DNA of 8,489 bases from Spirochaetales bacterium (GTDB lineage: Bacteria > Spirochaetota > Spirochaetia > DSM-27196 > SLST01), in contig JANQQY010000486.1 of the NCBI GenBank assembly GCA_028284845.1, positions 1-8,489 on the forward strand. Reading direction: 5' to 3'. Position numbers and translations under genes: made by a program. Below are positions 1 through 7,092 of the stretch, in pieces. Each line of letters starts with the position of its first letter. Positions within the stretch are counted from its first letter, which is position 1. The notes under the pieces are model-generated. The model worked only from the letters and a program-made list of their open reading frames with translations, was not told the DNA's origin and made no database searches.

Positions 1-1
1 C

Positions 2-790
2 GCCGCGTTCTCCGCCCGTGCCGCAGATCGGCTCCACATGCAGGTCGAGGCAATGCGACTCGCCTTCGCAGACGCCTCGCGGTGGGTCGCGGACCCCTCA
101 ACAGATCCGGCGCCGCTTGCGCGACTGCTCGATCCCGCCTATCTCGCCGAGAGAGCTTCCTCAATCACGACAGACACCGCGATGGAGACTCCCGGTCCGG
201 GTCTCGATCCCGATTCGGTGGGAACGGACACGGTCTACTTCTGTGTTGTAGATGCGGACGGCAACGGGTGCAGCTTCATCAACAGCAACTACATGGGGTT
301 TGGGACGGGGATCGTCCCGGAGGGCTGCGGGTTCACACTCCAGAATCGAGGGAGAGGTTTTACGCTCAAGCCGGGGCATCCCAATACGCTTGCTCCATGT
401 AAACGCCCCTACCACACGATCATCCCGGGGCTGCTGACCCGCGAGGGCAGCCTCGCGGCGGTCTTTGGTGTCATGGGCGGCATGATGCAACCGCAGGGGC
501 ATCTGCAGGTCGTCGCCCATCTGGTCGATCGTACCCTCGATCCGCAGAGCGCGCTCGACGCTCCCCGCTTCTGTCTCCAGGACGGAGATCCGGCAGGCCC
601 CCTCCTTGTTGAAGAGTCGATGACAAACGAACAGGTCGAGCATCTTCGTAGCAAAGGCCACGAGGTGGAGGTGATCTCAGGTCCACAGCGGGCTCTCTTT
701 GGCTTGGGCCAGATCATCGCGGTTGGAGAGGACGGAATCCTCTGGGCGGGAAGCGATTCCAGGGGAGACGGCCAGGCAGCGGCTTTCTGA
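2..790 (+). CDS. Gamma-glutamyltransferase family protein, C-terminal part (5' truncated by window edge)
   Basis: The frame is open from base 2, and the residues before the first ATG (ADRLH at bases 23-37) already fit the family, so the true start lies upstream. Numbering from the ATG at 38, the putative autocleavage and nucleophile threonine is T65 (bases 230-232) in DTVYF, followed by VVDADGNG. FGTGIV, LQNRG, KPGHPN, KRPYHTIIPG and MQPQGHLQV follow, ending in the DAPRF segment; this is the small subunit of an N-terminal nucleophile hydrolase. Family members self-cleave before the Thr and hydrolyse or transfer gamma-glutamyl or related acyl groups. The pattern LQNRG plus HTIIP is that of the YwrD/HpxW-like branch rather than of classical glutathione-degrading GGT, where the aligned positions carry an Asp and a Ser-Ser pair. 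The substrate cannot be named. No signal peptide can be judged because the N-terminus is missing. It lies upstream of malQ with a 53 nt gap and has no evident functional link to it. Confidence 0.93.
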   Translation, partial: AAFSARAADRLHMQVEAMRLAFADASRWVADPSTDPAPLARLLDPAYLAERASSITTDTAMETPGPGLDPDSVGTDTVYFCVVDADGNGCSFINSNYMGFGTGIVPEGCGFTLQNRGRGFTLKPGHPNTLAPCKRPYHTIIPGLLTREGSLAAVFGVMGGMMQPQGHLQVVAHLVDRTLDPQSALDAPRFCLQDGDPAGPLLVEESMTNEQVEHLRSKGHEVEVISGPQRALFGLGQIIAVGEDGILWAGSDSRGDGQAAAF

Positions 791-805
791 TCGGGGTAAA
801 CCTGT

Positions 806-811
806 TATGCT
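806..811 (+). promoter_or_regulatory. Possible -10 box of the malQ promoter
   Basis: TATGCT lies in the short gap between the GGT-family gene and malQ. No good -35 is seen 16-18 bp upstream; TTTCTG at 784-789 is the closest. Transcription starting about 7 bp downstream would give a 5' leader of roughly 26 nt ahead of the GTG at 844, with the GAGGA ribosome site inside it. This is a weak call resting on one hexamer. Confidence 0.3.
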
Positions 812-831
812 TTTAGCGGAGGTCGTTGGAT

Positions 832-836
832 GAGGA
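832..836 (+). promoter_or_regulatory. Ribosome binding site favouring the GTG start of malQ
   Basis: GAGGA sits 7 nt before the GTG at 844. A stronger GGAGG at 818-822 exists, but it is only 3 nt from the in-frame TTG at 826 and 21 nt from the GTG, so it is poorly placed for either. Spacing therefore favours GTG 844. The family favours it too, because the resulting MTFSGL start resembles the usual short lead before the first barrel strand in MalQ proteins. Confidence 0.45.
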
Positions 837-843
837 CTCATCT

Positions 844-2856
844 GTGACATTCTCCGGGCTCACGAGGTACCTCACCGGGGTGCTCGTGCCGGTTTCCGCA
901 CTCAGATCTCGCGAATCAGTAGGCATAGGCGAGTTCGCCGACCTCCCGGACCTCGCTCGCTGGTGCGCAAGCGTCGGCCTCGATCTCATCCAGATCCTGC
1001 CGGTCAATGACACCGGCTGGCAGCCATCGCCCTACAGCGCACTGACCGCCTTCGCCCTGCATCCCATCTATCTTCGCATTTCGGATCTGCCCGAATATGC
1101 GGCACTGCCCCAAGAGGTGCGGGAGAAGACCGACGCCGAACTCACACGCATTCGCGCGTCTCACGAAAGCAACTCCCGGATCCGGTATGGATCGCTCAAC
1201 GACGAGAAGCACTCGCTCCTCAGATCGATCTTTGCGGCCTCCGTCGCAGAGGGAAGGCTCAACGAACCGCTTGCCGCGGAGATTGATTCCTTCCTTGGGC
1301 GTCACTCGTGGCTTCTTCCCTATGCTGCCTTCAAGTCGCTGAAGGATCACCATGACGGCGCGCCTTGGACCCAATGGACCGAGCTGCGAGATGTGACTCC
1401 GGAGTCGCTCGATTCCTTTGCCGCGGACGGCCGTAACCGTCTCGCAATTCAGTTCTATGCGTGGGTCCAACTCCGCCTTGAGGAGCAATTCACGAGGGCC
1501 GCCTCAGAAATTGCTGCGCTTGGCATCACGCTCAAGGGTGACCTCCCTATTCTGATCAACGAGGACAGTGCTGACGCGTGGATGCACCGAGACTACTTCT
1601 CGACCCGGTTCAGGGCCGGTTCACCGCCGGATGGGGAGAATGCACTCGGTCAGAACTGGGGGCTTCCGACCTACGACTGGAGCGCTCTCTCACGCGACAA
1701 CTACTCGTGGTGGCGCGAACGACTTCGCCACGCCGCGCAGTTCTACTCGGCCTATCGGATTGACCACGTTCTTGGCTTCTTTCGCGTATGGAGCGTTCCA
1801 TCCAGGGAGACTACCGGCTATCTGGGCCACTACGTTCCCGGGGCCACCGCCTCCCGGCAGCGTTTGAATGAGGCCGGCATGGACGACGGTCGGATTCGAT
1901 GGCTCGCCGAGCCCCATATTCGCGACGAATGGATCAAGAACGACCTGGGCGATGAGGGCGATGCCGTTCGGGCAATCGCGCTCGATCAGATTGGGGACCA
2001 GCGTCTCTACTTGCTGAAGGAGTCGATCCGCGGTGAGCGCGACATCGATGATCTCGGCCTCAGCGATCGCGCCCTGGGATGGCCCCACCAGCAATATCGA
2101 GACCGCGCTCTCGTGCGCCTCCCGGACGATGAGTTCGTTCACGTTTGGAGCTTTGGGAACTGCTCGCGGTTTCGCGACCTTGCCGATCACGAGAAGGAGC
2201 CGATGTGGCATATCGCTTCACGGCTATCGGCCGAGTCGGAGGACGCTTGGGAGGAACAGGGTCGAACGATTCTCTCCATGATGAGGGAAACGACCGAGAT
2301 GCTTCCCTGCGCTGAGGATCTTGGCTCGATTCCCGACTGCGTCCCCGGAGTGCTTGAGTCTCTTCGGATTCTCGGATTGCGGATTCCACGGTGGGCGCGT
2401 CGATGGCATGAAGAGGGGCAGCCCTACATCCCGGTCGCCGACTACCCCTTTCTCACCGTCTGTGCTCCCAGCGTTCACGACACCTCAACGCTCCGCGGCT
2501 GGTGGCATGAGGAGCAGGACAAGGCGCCGTTCTGGCAGAGCCTGGGACTCGCAGGCGACCCGCCAACCGACTACACGCCGGAGACGGCTCGTTCCGTCCT
2601 TGCCGCCCTCATGGAGACGAGCGCGGCACTCTGCGTCCTCCAGATGCAGGACTTGCTGGCGCTGTCATCCGAACACGATCTTGGGCACGCCGAAGACGAG
2701 CGAGTAAACATTCCTGGGACGATGAGCGAATTCAACTGGGGATATCGAATGCCGTGTACTCTGGATAGGCTCGCGACCGACGGTGTACTTCGATCGGTCC
2801 TCTCACCCATCGTCGAACAGCGTCGTGCGCGCCGTGTAGCGGGGCTTGATGCATGA
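844..2856 (+). CDS. malQ: 4-alpha-glucanotransferase (amylomaltase), GH77, DPE2-type
   Basis: This enzyme transfers alpha-1,4-glucan segments between maltodextrins, or from maltose to a glucan, in the cytoplasm. From the GTG start it has 670 residues. The N-terminus runs straight into the barrel: GVLVPVSAL, GIGEF and the substrate-site WQPSPYS (residues 59-65). The nucleophile is D307 in YRIDHVLGFFRVW, the acid/base is E491 in CAEDLGSIPDCVPG, and the third carboxylate is D546 in PSVHDTSTLRGWW. D307 and E491 are 184 residues apart, against roughly 47 in Thermus and E. coli MalQ. The extra stretch contains EPHIRDEW and RFRDLADHEK, like the insertion in plant DPE2. The N-terminal CBM20 starch-binding domains of plant DPE2 are absent. 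An alternative TTG start at 826 would add six residues. The stop overlaps the next gene's start as ATGA, so the two are probably cotranscribed and translationally coupled. The GH77 assignment is secure; preference for maltose as donor is inferred from the DPE2-like architecture. Confidence 0.95.
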   Translation: MTFSGLTRYLTGVLVPVSALRSRESVGIGEFADLPDLARWCASVGLDLIQILPVNDTGWQPSPYSALTAFALHPIYLRISDLPEYAALPQEVREKTDAELTRIRASHESNSRIRYGSLNDEKHSLLRSIFAASVAEGRLNEPLAAEIDSFLGRHSWLLPYAAFKSLKDHHDGAPWTQWTELRDVTPESLDSFAADGRNRLAIQFYAWVQLRLEEQFTRAASEIAALGITLKGDLPILINEDSADAWMHRDYFSTRFRAGSPPDGENALGQNWGLPTYDWSALSRDNYSWWRERLRHAAQFYSAYRIDHVLGFFRVWSVPSRETTGYLGHYVPGATASRQRLNEAGMDDGRIRWLAEPHIRDEWIKNDLGDEGDAVRAIALDQIGDQRLYLLKESIRGERDIDDLGLSDRALGWPHQQYRDRALVRLPDDEFVHVWSFGNCSRFRDLADHEKEPMWHIASRLSAESEDAWEEQGRTILSMMRETTEMLPCAEDLGSIPDCVPGVLESLRILGLRIPRWARRWHEEGQPYIPVADYPFLTVCAPSVHDTSTLRGWWHEEQDKAPFWQSLGLAGDPPTDYTPETARSVLAALMETSAALCVLQMQDLLALSSEHDLGHAEDERVNIPGTMSEFNWGYRMPCTLDRLATDGVLRSVLSPIVEQRRARRVAGLDA

Positions 2857-5800
2857 ACAAGAACGAGCTTCGTCTTGCGTCCGCTCGAGCGGGGTATCAT
2901 CCTCCCATTGAGCTTCACGTTCGTCGTGATGCGCGCGAGCGGTACGGACTCGACACCCCTCTCTATGGATTGGGCGGCAACGTGATTCTCGCAGATCTTC
3001 AAGCTACCCGCCGCCTCGCCGAGGCGATGAATCTCGACCGGAACCTTGCTGAGAACCCCGACCGCGTCGTCCGCGCCGGCGAGATCAATGCCATGGGGCT
3101 CATCGACGAGATTCTTCACTACGTGGTGAAACTCTACCGAGAGGAGCACGGCTCACGAGTCGTTCATGCTGCGCTCGAGCGGCTGGACGATGACCACGGC
3201 CGCGAGGTCGTCGATCTGGCACTCCGCCGATTTGCGGAACACTTCCCCCCCTCGCCCGTGTACGCGGACGTCATGGACCTTGAAGAGTACCTGCTTGGCG
3301 AGCATGAAGGTCGAACGGGCCGAGAGCTTCTTCTCGAAGAGATGCTTATGCTCAGCCTCAGCAACGACAACCCTGCGTTCTCGCCCTATTCGGAGCTCTT
3401 TACTGACGACGAGCTTGCGAACGAGACCGCCTACCAGGAGCTCATTGCGGCGCTCGAGAATCACTTTGAGGGGCTCCCCACCTTCGGACCTGACCAGCAG
3501 CCGTTGGTCGAGATGCTCGCGACGCCGGCTCAGCTCCATCCCGAGAGTCTGCAGGATCAACTCGGCTACATCCGCGAGCGATGGGGAACGCTCCTTGGAT
3601 CGTTCCTGGTTCGGCTTCTGCGTGGGCTCGATGTTCTTCGGGAAGAGGCGAAGAGCGGCTTTGCCGGGCCGGGTCCCTCTCGAGTCTACCGGTTTGTCGG
3701 AGATGATCCCGAGCGCTTCTCTCCCGACCAAGACTGGATGCCTCGAGTCGTTATCCTCGCCAAGAGCACCCTTGTCTGGCTCGACCAACTGGCAAAGAGC
3801 TACGATCGCAAGGTGCGCACCCTTGATCAGATTCCTGATGAGGAGCTCGACCGGCTTGCCGACTACGGCATCACCGGTCTCTGGCTGATTGGTCTCTGGG
3901 AGCGAAGCTCTGGAAGTCGCCGGATCAAGAACATCATGGGCAATCCGGATGCAGAAGCGAGCGCATACTCGCTCTTCGACTACGAGATCGCCGCGGATCT
4001 TGGCGGTTGGGGCGCCCTGGAGAGTCTGCGTCGGCGCTGTGATGCACGGGGCATACGGCTTGCGAGCGATATGGTCCCGAACCATACCGGCATTAATGGA
4101 CGCTGGGTCATCGAGCACCCGGAGTGGTTTGTCCAGCTTCCCTACCCACCGTTCCCTTCGTACTCCTTCTCCGGCGAGAACCTCTCGGACACCGAGGGGG
4201 TGGGGATCTACCTTGAAGACCACTACTTCGATCACTCGGACGCGGCCGTCGTGTTCAAACGGGCCGAGTTCGACGGCGGTCCCGATCGGTTTATCTACCA
4301 CGGCAACGACGGCACGAGCATGCCGTGGAACGACACGGCACAGCTCGACTTCGCGAACCCGGAGGTCCGCGAGGCGGTCATCCAAACCATTCTCCACGTT
4401 GCCAGAAACTTCTCGATTATCCGGTTCGACGCCGCGATGACACTCGCCAAGCGTCACATTCAACGCCTCTGGTATCCGGAGCCGGGGTCGGGCGGCGACA
4501 TCCCGAGTCGCGCCGAACACGGCATGACGACGGATCAGTTCGAGGCAGCCATCCCACAGGAGTTCTGGCGCGAGGTTGTCGATCGTGTTGCCGCGGAAGT
4601 CCCGGAGACGCTTCTTCTGGCGGAAGCGTTCTGGATGATGGAAGGGTACTTTGTCCGGACGCTCGGAATGCACCGCGTCTACAACTCCGCCTTTATGAAC
4701 ATGTTGAAGGACGAGGAGAACGCGAAGTATCGGCAGACGATCAAGAACACGATCGAATTCGACAAGGAGATTCTCAAGCGCTTTGTGAACTTCATGAACA
4801 ATCCGGACGAAGAGACCGCGATTGCGCAGTTTGGCGCCGGAGACAAGTACTTCGGCGTCTGTACGCTGATGGTAACCATGCCGGGCCTTCCCATGATCGG
4901 TCATGGTCAGATCGAAGGCTTCACCGAGAAGTACGGCATGGAGTACCGGCGAGCCTACCTGGACGAGTCGGTGAACATGGAGTTAGTTGCTCGACACGAA
5001 CGAGAGATCTTTCCATTGATGCGTCGGCGGCACCTGTTCAGCGGTGTTGAGAACTTCCTTCTTTTTGATCTCTACGCGGATGGTGGAGAGGTGAACGAGG
5101 ACGTCTTTGCCTATTCCAACTCCCGTGGAAGTGAACGCGGACTCGTGCTTTACAACAACGCCTACGAACGTGCCTGGGGATGGATTCGTGAGTCTGCCGG
5201 CTACGTCGAGCGTGTGGGTGGCGCGAAGGAGCATCGACAGAGCGAACTCGCTGATGCACTCGGCTTGTCCAGAGAGAGCAATCGTTACTGCATCTTCCGG
5301 AATCACCGGACGGGCCTCTGGTTCGTCCGTTCCAGCGTGAGCATTCACGATCAGGGCCTCTTCGTAGAATTAAACGGGTACGAGTGTCAGGTCTACCTCG
5401 ACTTCTATGAGGTTGTGGACAATGAGTTCAGCCACTACGCGCAACTCGCCGATAACCTCGGCGGCGGCGGCGTTCCCGACATTGAGGCGGCTGTCCGCGA
5501 TGTCGCCTTGAAGCCGCTCCACGATCTCTTTGGTCTCGTTGCGAACAGCGGCACGGCGAAGACGATCTGCGACGGGCTTTCCGGATCGACGAAGATCACG
5601 GAAGAGGTGCTGACGCGGCTTCGACACGACTATCGAGTCTTCCTTGACGTAGGCACACAGTACGCGAAGCCTGTGATTGCGACCCCGGATGAGGCCGTTG
5701 ATCGGCTTGTCCGCGGCCTGCGCGCAGCGGAGCGCGTGCCCTTCGCCGGGCTTGGTGGCGGGAAGAGGAGCGCCTCCCACGAGATCATCAGAATCTACAC

Positions 5801-6329
5801 GGCAGGACTCGCCGACCGGCACGATCGACTCGAGCTGTTTGCACTCTGGCTGCTCCTGCGGCCGCTTCTCTGGCGATACGCGAGTGCCGCCGGAATCTGC
5901 GAGGAGTGGGCACTTCTCGAGCGCGGCAACCGTGGCTTCGCCTCCGCCGGTACCGATCCCGGATGGATGGCTCTGGCGAAAGGCCTGCTCTCGTTCGCCG
6001 AGTGGTGGGAGCCGAAGGGTCGTGATGCGCGGCAGATCGCCTCTGATCTGGTCGCTGATCTTCTTTCGAACGGAGATGTGACGACCTATCTCGGATTGAA
6101 TGAGTACGACGCGGTCGTCTGGTTCAATCGGGAGCGATTCGAGGAGCTCCTCTGGTGGCTCGTTGCGATCGCGCTTGTTCACATCGCTGAGAAGACCGAT
6201 GGGACGCCGGAGGGAGGCGACGAGGCTTCCATCGCAGCGCTTGGAACGACGATCGAAGTGATTGAGGAGGCCGTGTTCGCCTCTGAGTACCGCGTCGATC
6301 TGCTCTCCAAGGCCCTCGCCTCGTCGTGA
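2853..6329 (+). CDS. Large GH13 (alpha-amylase superfamily) glucan-active protein with unassigned N- and C-terminal regions
   Basis: This 1158-residue protein probably hydrolyses or transfers alpha-glucans in the cytoplasm (no signal peptide seen). Residues 1 to about 320 are charged and mainly helical, with no domain I recognise. A TIM barrel covers about 320-705: region I is D406-MVPN-H411; region II is IRFD with R524 and nucleophile D526; region III is LLLAEAFW with acid/base E591; region IV is FMNNPDEE with D652. WNDTAQLD (492-499) and MPGLPMIGHGQ (676-686) are also typical. Region IV lacks the usual His of NHD and resembles NTPD of GlgE maltosyltransferases, but overall length and flanks differ from GlgE. 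Residues about 745-860 are strand-rich, as in GH13 C-domains (VYLDFYEVVD at 847-856). The remaining 300 residues are helical, with hydrophobic patches near 992-1010 and 1096-1112. The start is fixed by the ATGA overlap with malQ; no strong ribosome site is seen, which suits coupling. Superfamily assignment is firm; the reaction is not known. Confidence 0.9.
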   Translation: MNKNELRLASARAGYHPPIELHVRRDARERYGLDTPLYGLGGNVILADLQATRRLAEAMNLDRNLAENPDRVVRAGEINAMGLIDEILHYVVKLYREEHGSRVVHAALERLDDDHGREVVDLALRRFAEHFPPSPVYADVMDLEEYLLGEHEGRTGRELLLEEMLMLSLSNDNPAFSPYSELFTDDELANETAYQELIAALENHFEGLPTFGPDQQPLVEMLATPAQLHPESLQDQLGYIRERWGTLLGSFLVRLLRGLDVLREEAKSGFAGPGPSRVYRFVGDDPERFSPDQDWMPRVVILAKSTLVWLDQLAKSYDRKVRTLDQIPDEELDRLADYGITGLWLIGLWERSSGSRRIKNIMGNPDAEASAYSLFDYEIAADLGGWGALESLRRRCDARGIRLASDMVPNHTGINGRWVIEHPEWFVQLPYPPFPSYSFSGENLSDTEGVGIYLEDHYFDHSDAAVVFKRAEFDGGPDRFIYHGNDGTSMPWNDTAQLDFANPEVREAVIQTILHVARNFSIIRFDAAMTLAKRHIQRLWYPEPGSGGDIPSRAEHGMTTDQFEAAIPQEFWREVVDRVAAEVPETLLLAEAFWMMEGYFVRTLGMHRVYNSAFMNMLKDEENAKYRQTIKNTIEFDKEILKRFVNFMNNPDEETAIAQFGAGDKYFGVCTLMVTMPGLPMIGHGQIEGFTEKYGMEYRRAYLDESVNMELVARHEREIFPLMRRRHLFSGVENFLLFDLYADGGEVNEDVFAYSNSRGSERGLVLYNNAYERAWGWIRESAGYVERVGGAKEHRQSELADALGLSRESNRYCIFRNHRTGLWFVRSSVSIHDQGLFVELNGYECQVYLDFYEVVDNEFSHYAQLADNLGGGGVPDIEAAVRDVALKPLHDLFGLVANSGTAKTICDGLSGSTKITEEVLTRLRHDYRVFLDVGTQYAKPVIATPDEAVDRLVRGLRAAERVPFAGLGGGKRSASHEIIRIYTAGLADRHDRLELFALWLLLRPLLWRYASAAGICEEWALLERGNRGFASAGTDPGWMALAKGLLSFAEWWEPKGRDARQIASDLVADLLSNGDVTTYLGLNEYDAVVWFNRERFEELLWWLVAIALVHIAEKTDGTPEGGDEASIAALGTTIEVIEEAVFASEYRVDLLSKALASS

Positions 6330-6349
6330 GCGCTCGGCCCTGCGCCGAT

Positions 6350-6370
6350 CCCATTTGACCGTGGAATGGG
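6350..6370 (+). repeat. Inverted repeat CCCATT-N9-AATGGG spanning the -35 box
   Basis: Two perfect 6-base arms, CCCATT (6350-6355) and AATGGG (6365-6370), flank a 9-base spacer that contains nearly all of the TTGACC -35 box. The position, between the GH13 stop and the SDR-like start, would suit a repressor or activator operator. With short arms and a single copy it could also arise by chance. Confidence 0.3.
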
Positions 6371-6383
6371 CCAAAGGTAGTAT
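6355..6383 (+). promoter_or_regulatory. Sigma70-type promoter of the SDR-like gene, predicted leaderless
   Basis: The -35 box TTGACC (6355-6360) and the -10 box TAGTAT (6378-6383) are separated by 17 bp. Eight bases separate the -10 from the ATG at 6392, so transcription should start at or within 1-2 nt of the start codon. No Shine-Dalgarno lies at a usable distance; AAGG at 6374-6377 is 14 nt away and upstream of the predicted start point. The same geometry recurs before the transporter gene. Confidence 0.6.
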
Positions 6384-6391
6384 CAGCAGCC

Positions 6392-7081
6392 ATGGGACAG
6401 ACATGCCTCGTGGCCGGTCGGTCCGGGGAGACGCTCTCAGCTCTTGCCCGTGAGGCTACCGGGCGCGGTCGGACCGTGCTCTTCGCACGCAGCGCTCAGG
6501 CCGACGCGGCAGCCCCGCCGGACGGCGTTCAGACGGCGTCATGGAATCGCCGATCCGCGCTCTCCGCCCGGACCCTCGTGCTGCACGCTCAGAACGTGTT
6601 CGGCGCAATCAATGAGGCGATTGTCTTCTTCGCGCCCATTCGTGAGACCGTCCCCTTTGATCAGAGTTCGATTGTCAGTATTGAGAATAGGACCGATGCC
6701 GAGGTGAAGGGCTTTCTCTTCCTTCTTCGTGAGCTCCTGGGATCCTTTCAGAAGCAATCCGGCGGAACGTTGACCGTCGCCGTTCAAGACCTTGATAGGG
6801 AGACATGCTCCCCACTCGAGGCAATGTCGATAGGCGGTTTTGTCTCTTCGGTGGAGGCCATCTACCGCTACTACGATGGGGAGCGCATCTCGATCAGGCT
6901 CGCCTCGATACGCCCGGACTCGGAGAGCGAGGCGACAGGGTTTCCAGGCCATGTCCTCGATCTCGCTGATGCGCCCGATCCGAGACGCATCCGAGGCTGG
7001 AACAGCTTCCCAGTTCGCGGCGGGCTCTTTGGCAGGGGCACACGCCCGAGCTTCATTGACCAGCGATCACCCATCGATTAG
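6392..7081 (+). CDS. SDR-like Rossmann-fold protein lacking catalytic residues (function unknown)
   Basis: I recognise the fold outline but not the protein. The 229-residue sequence begins like a dinucleotide-binding protein: strand CLVAGRSG (residues 5-12), a helix, then TVLFAR (28-33). EAIVFFAP (75-82) sits where SDR enzymes have NNAG. AEVKGFLFLLREL (103-115) and GGTLTVAVQD (124-133) match the next SDR helix and strand. SPLEAMSIGGFVSSVEAIYRYY (about 140-161), then ISIRLASI (166-173), match the active-site helix and the IRVN strand. The catalytic Ser, Tyr and Lys (YxxxK) are absent, and the glycine motif reads AGRSGET instead of TGxxxGIG. It may be a pseudoenzyme, a sensor or a scaffold. The ATG fits because the first strand starts four residues later, and it lies 8 nt after a -10 box. 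It is separated from the GH13 gene by 62 nt carrying its own promoter. The stop is 11 nt before the transporter start. SDR relationship is inferred from pattern only. Confidence 0.75.
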   Translation: MGQTCLVAGRSGETLSALAREATGRGRTVLFARSAQADAAAPPDGVQTASWNRRSALSARTLVLHAQNVFGAINEAIVFFAPIRETVPFDQSSIVSIENRTDAEVKGFLFLLRELLGSFQKQSGGTLTVAVQDLDRETCSPLEAMSIGGFVSSVEAIYRYYDGERISIRLASIRPDSESEATGFPGHVLDLADAPDPRRIRGWNSFPVRGGLFGRGTRPSFIDQRSPID

Positions 7082-7084
7082 GCT
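7056..7084 (+). promoter_or_regulatory. Sigma70-type promoter of the transporter gene, predicted leaderless, inside the upstream gene's 3' end
   Basis: TTGACC (7056-7061) and TAGGCT (7079-7084) are separated by 17 bp, with 8 bp from the -10 to the ATG at 7093. The predicted transcription start is at or just before the ATG. No ribosome site is visible between the boxes and the start codon. The TAG of the -10 is also the stop codon of the SDR-like gene. The -10 is only a moderate match (TAnnnT); the identical geometry at the upstream promoter strengthens the call. Confidence 0.5.
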
Positions 7085-7092
7085 ACCGCTCC

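Noticed and set aside
1690..2211. Minus-strand open frame of 173 codons inside malQ
   Set aside because: It is a shadow of the malQ frame, overlaps the catalytic Asp region on the other strand, and has no motif of its own.
3153..4904. Long minus-strand open frame of 583 codons
   Set aside because: It lies wholly antisense to the GH13 barrel, whose motifs are unmistakable. Its translation is rich in Arg, Val and His with no recognisable domain. It is a by-product of GC-rich third positions.
2853..6329. GH13 protein called outright as GlgE or as an alpha-amylase
   Set aside because: Region IV resembles GlgE, but region II lacks the GlgE DNPH pattern, and the N- and C-terminal parts do not match either enzyme, so no specific activity or gene symbol is assigned.
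6334..6348. Small hairpin TCGGC-CCTGC-GCCGA just after the GH13 stop, considered as a terminator
   Set aside because: The stem is only 5 bp and no T-run follows (TCCCATTT), so an intrinsic terminator cannot be supported.
5370..6404. Minus-strand open frame of 344 codons across the GH13 C-terminus and the following promoter
   Set aside because: It is antisense to conserved-looking coding sequence, has low-complexity charged composition and no family resemblance, and would run across the promoter of the SDR-like gene.
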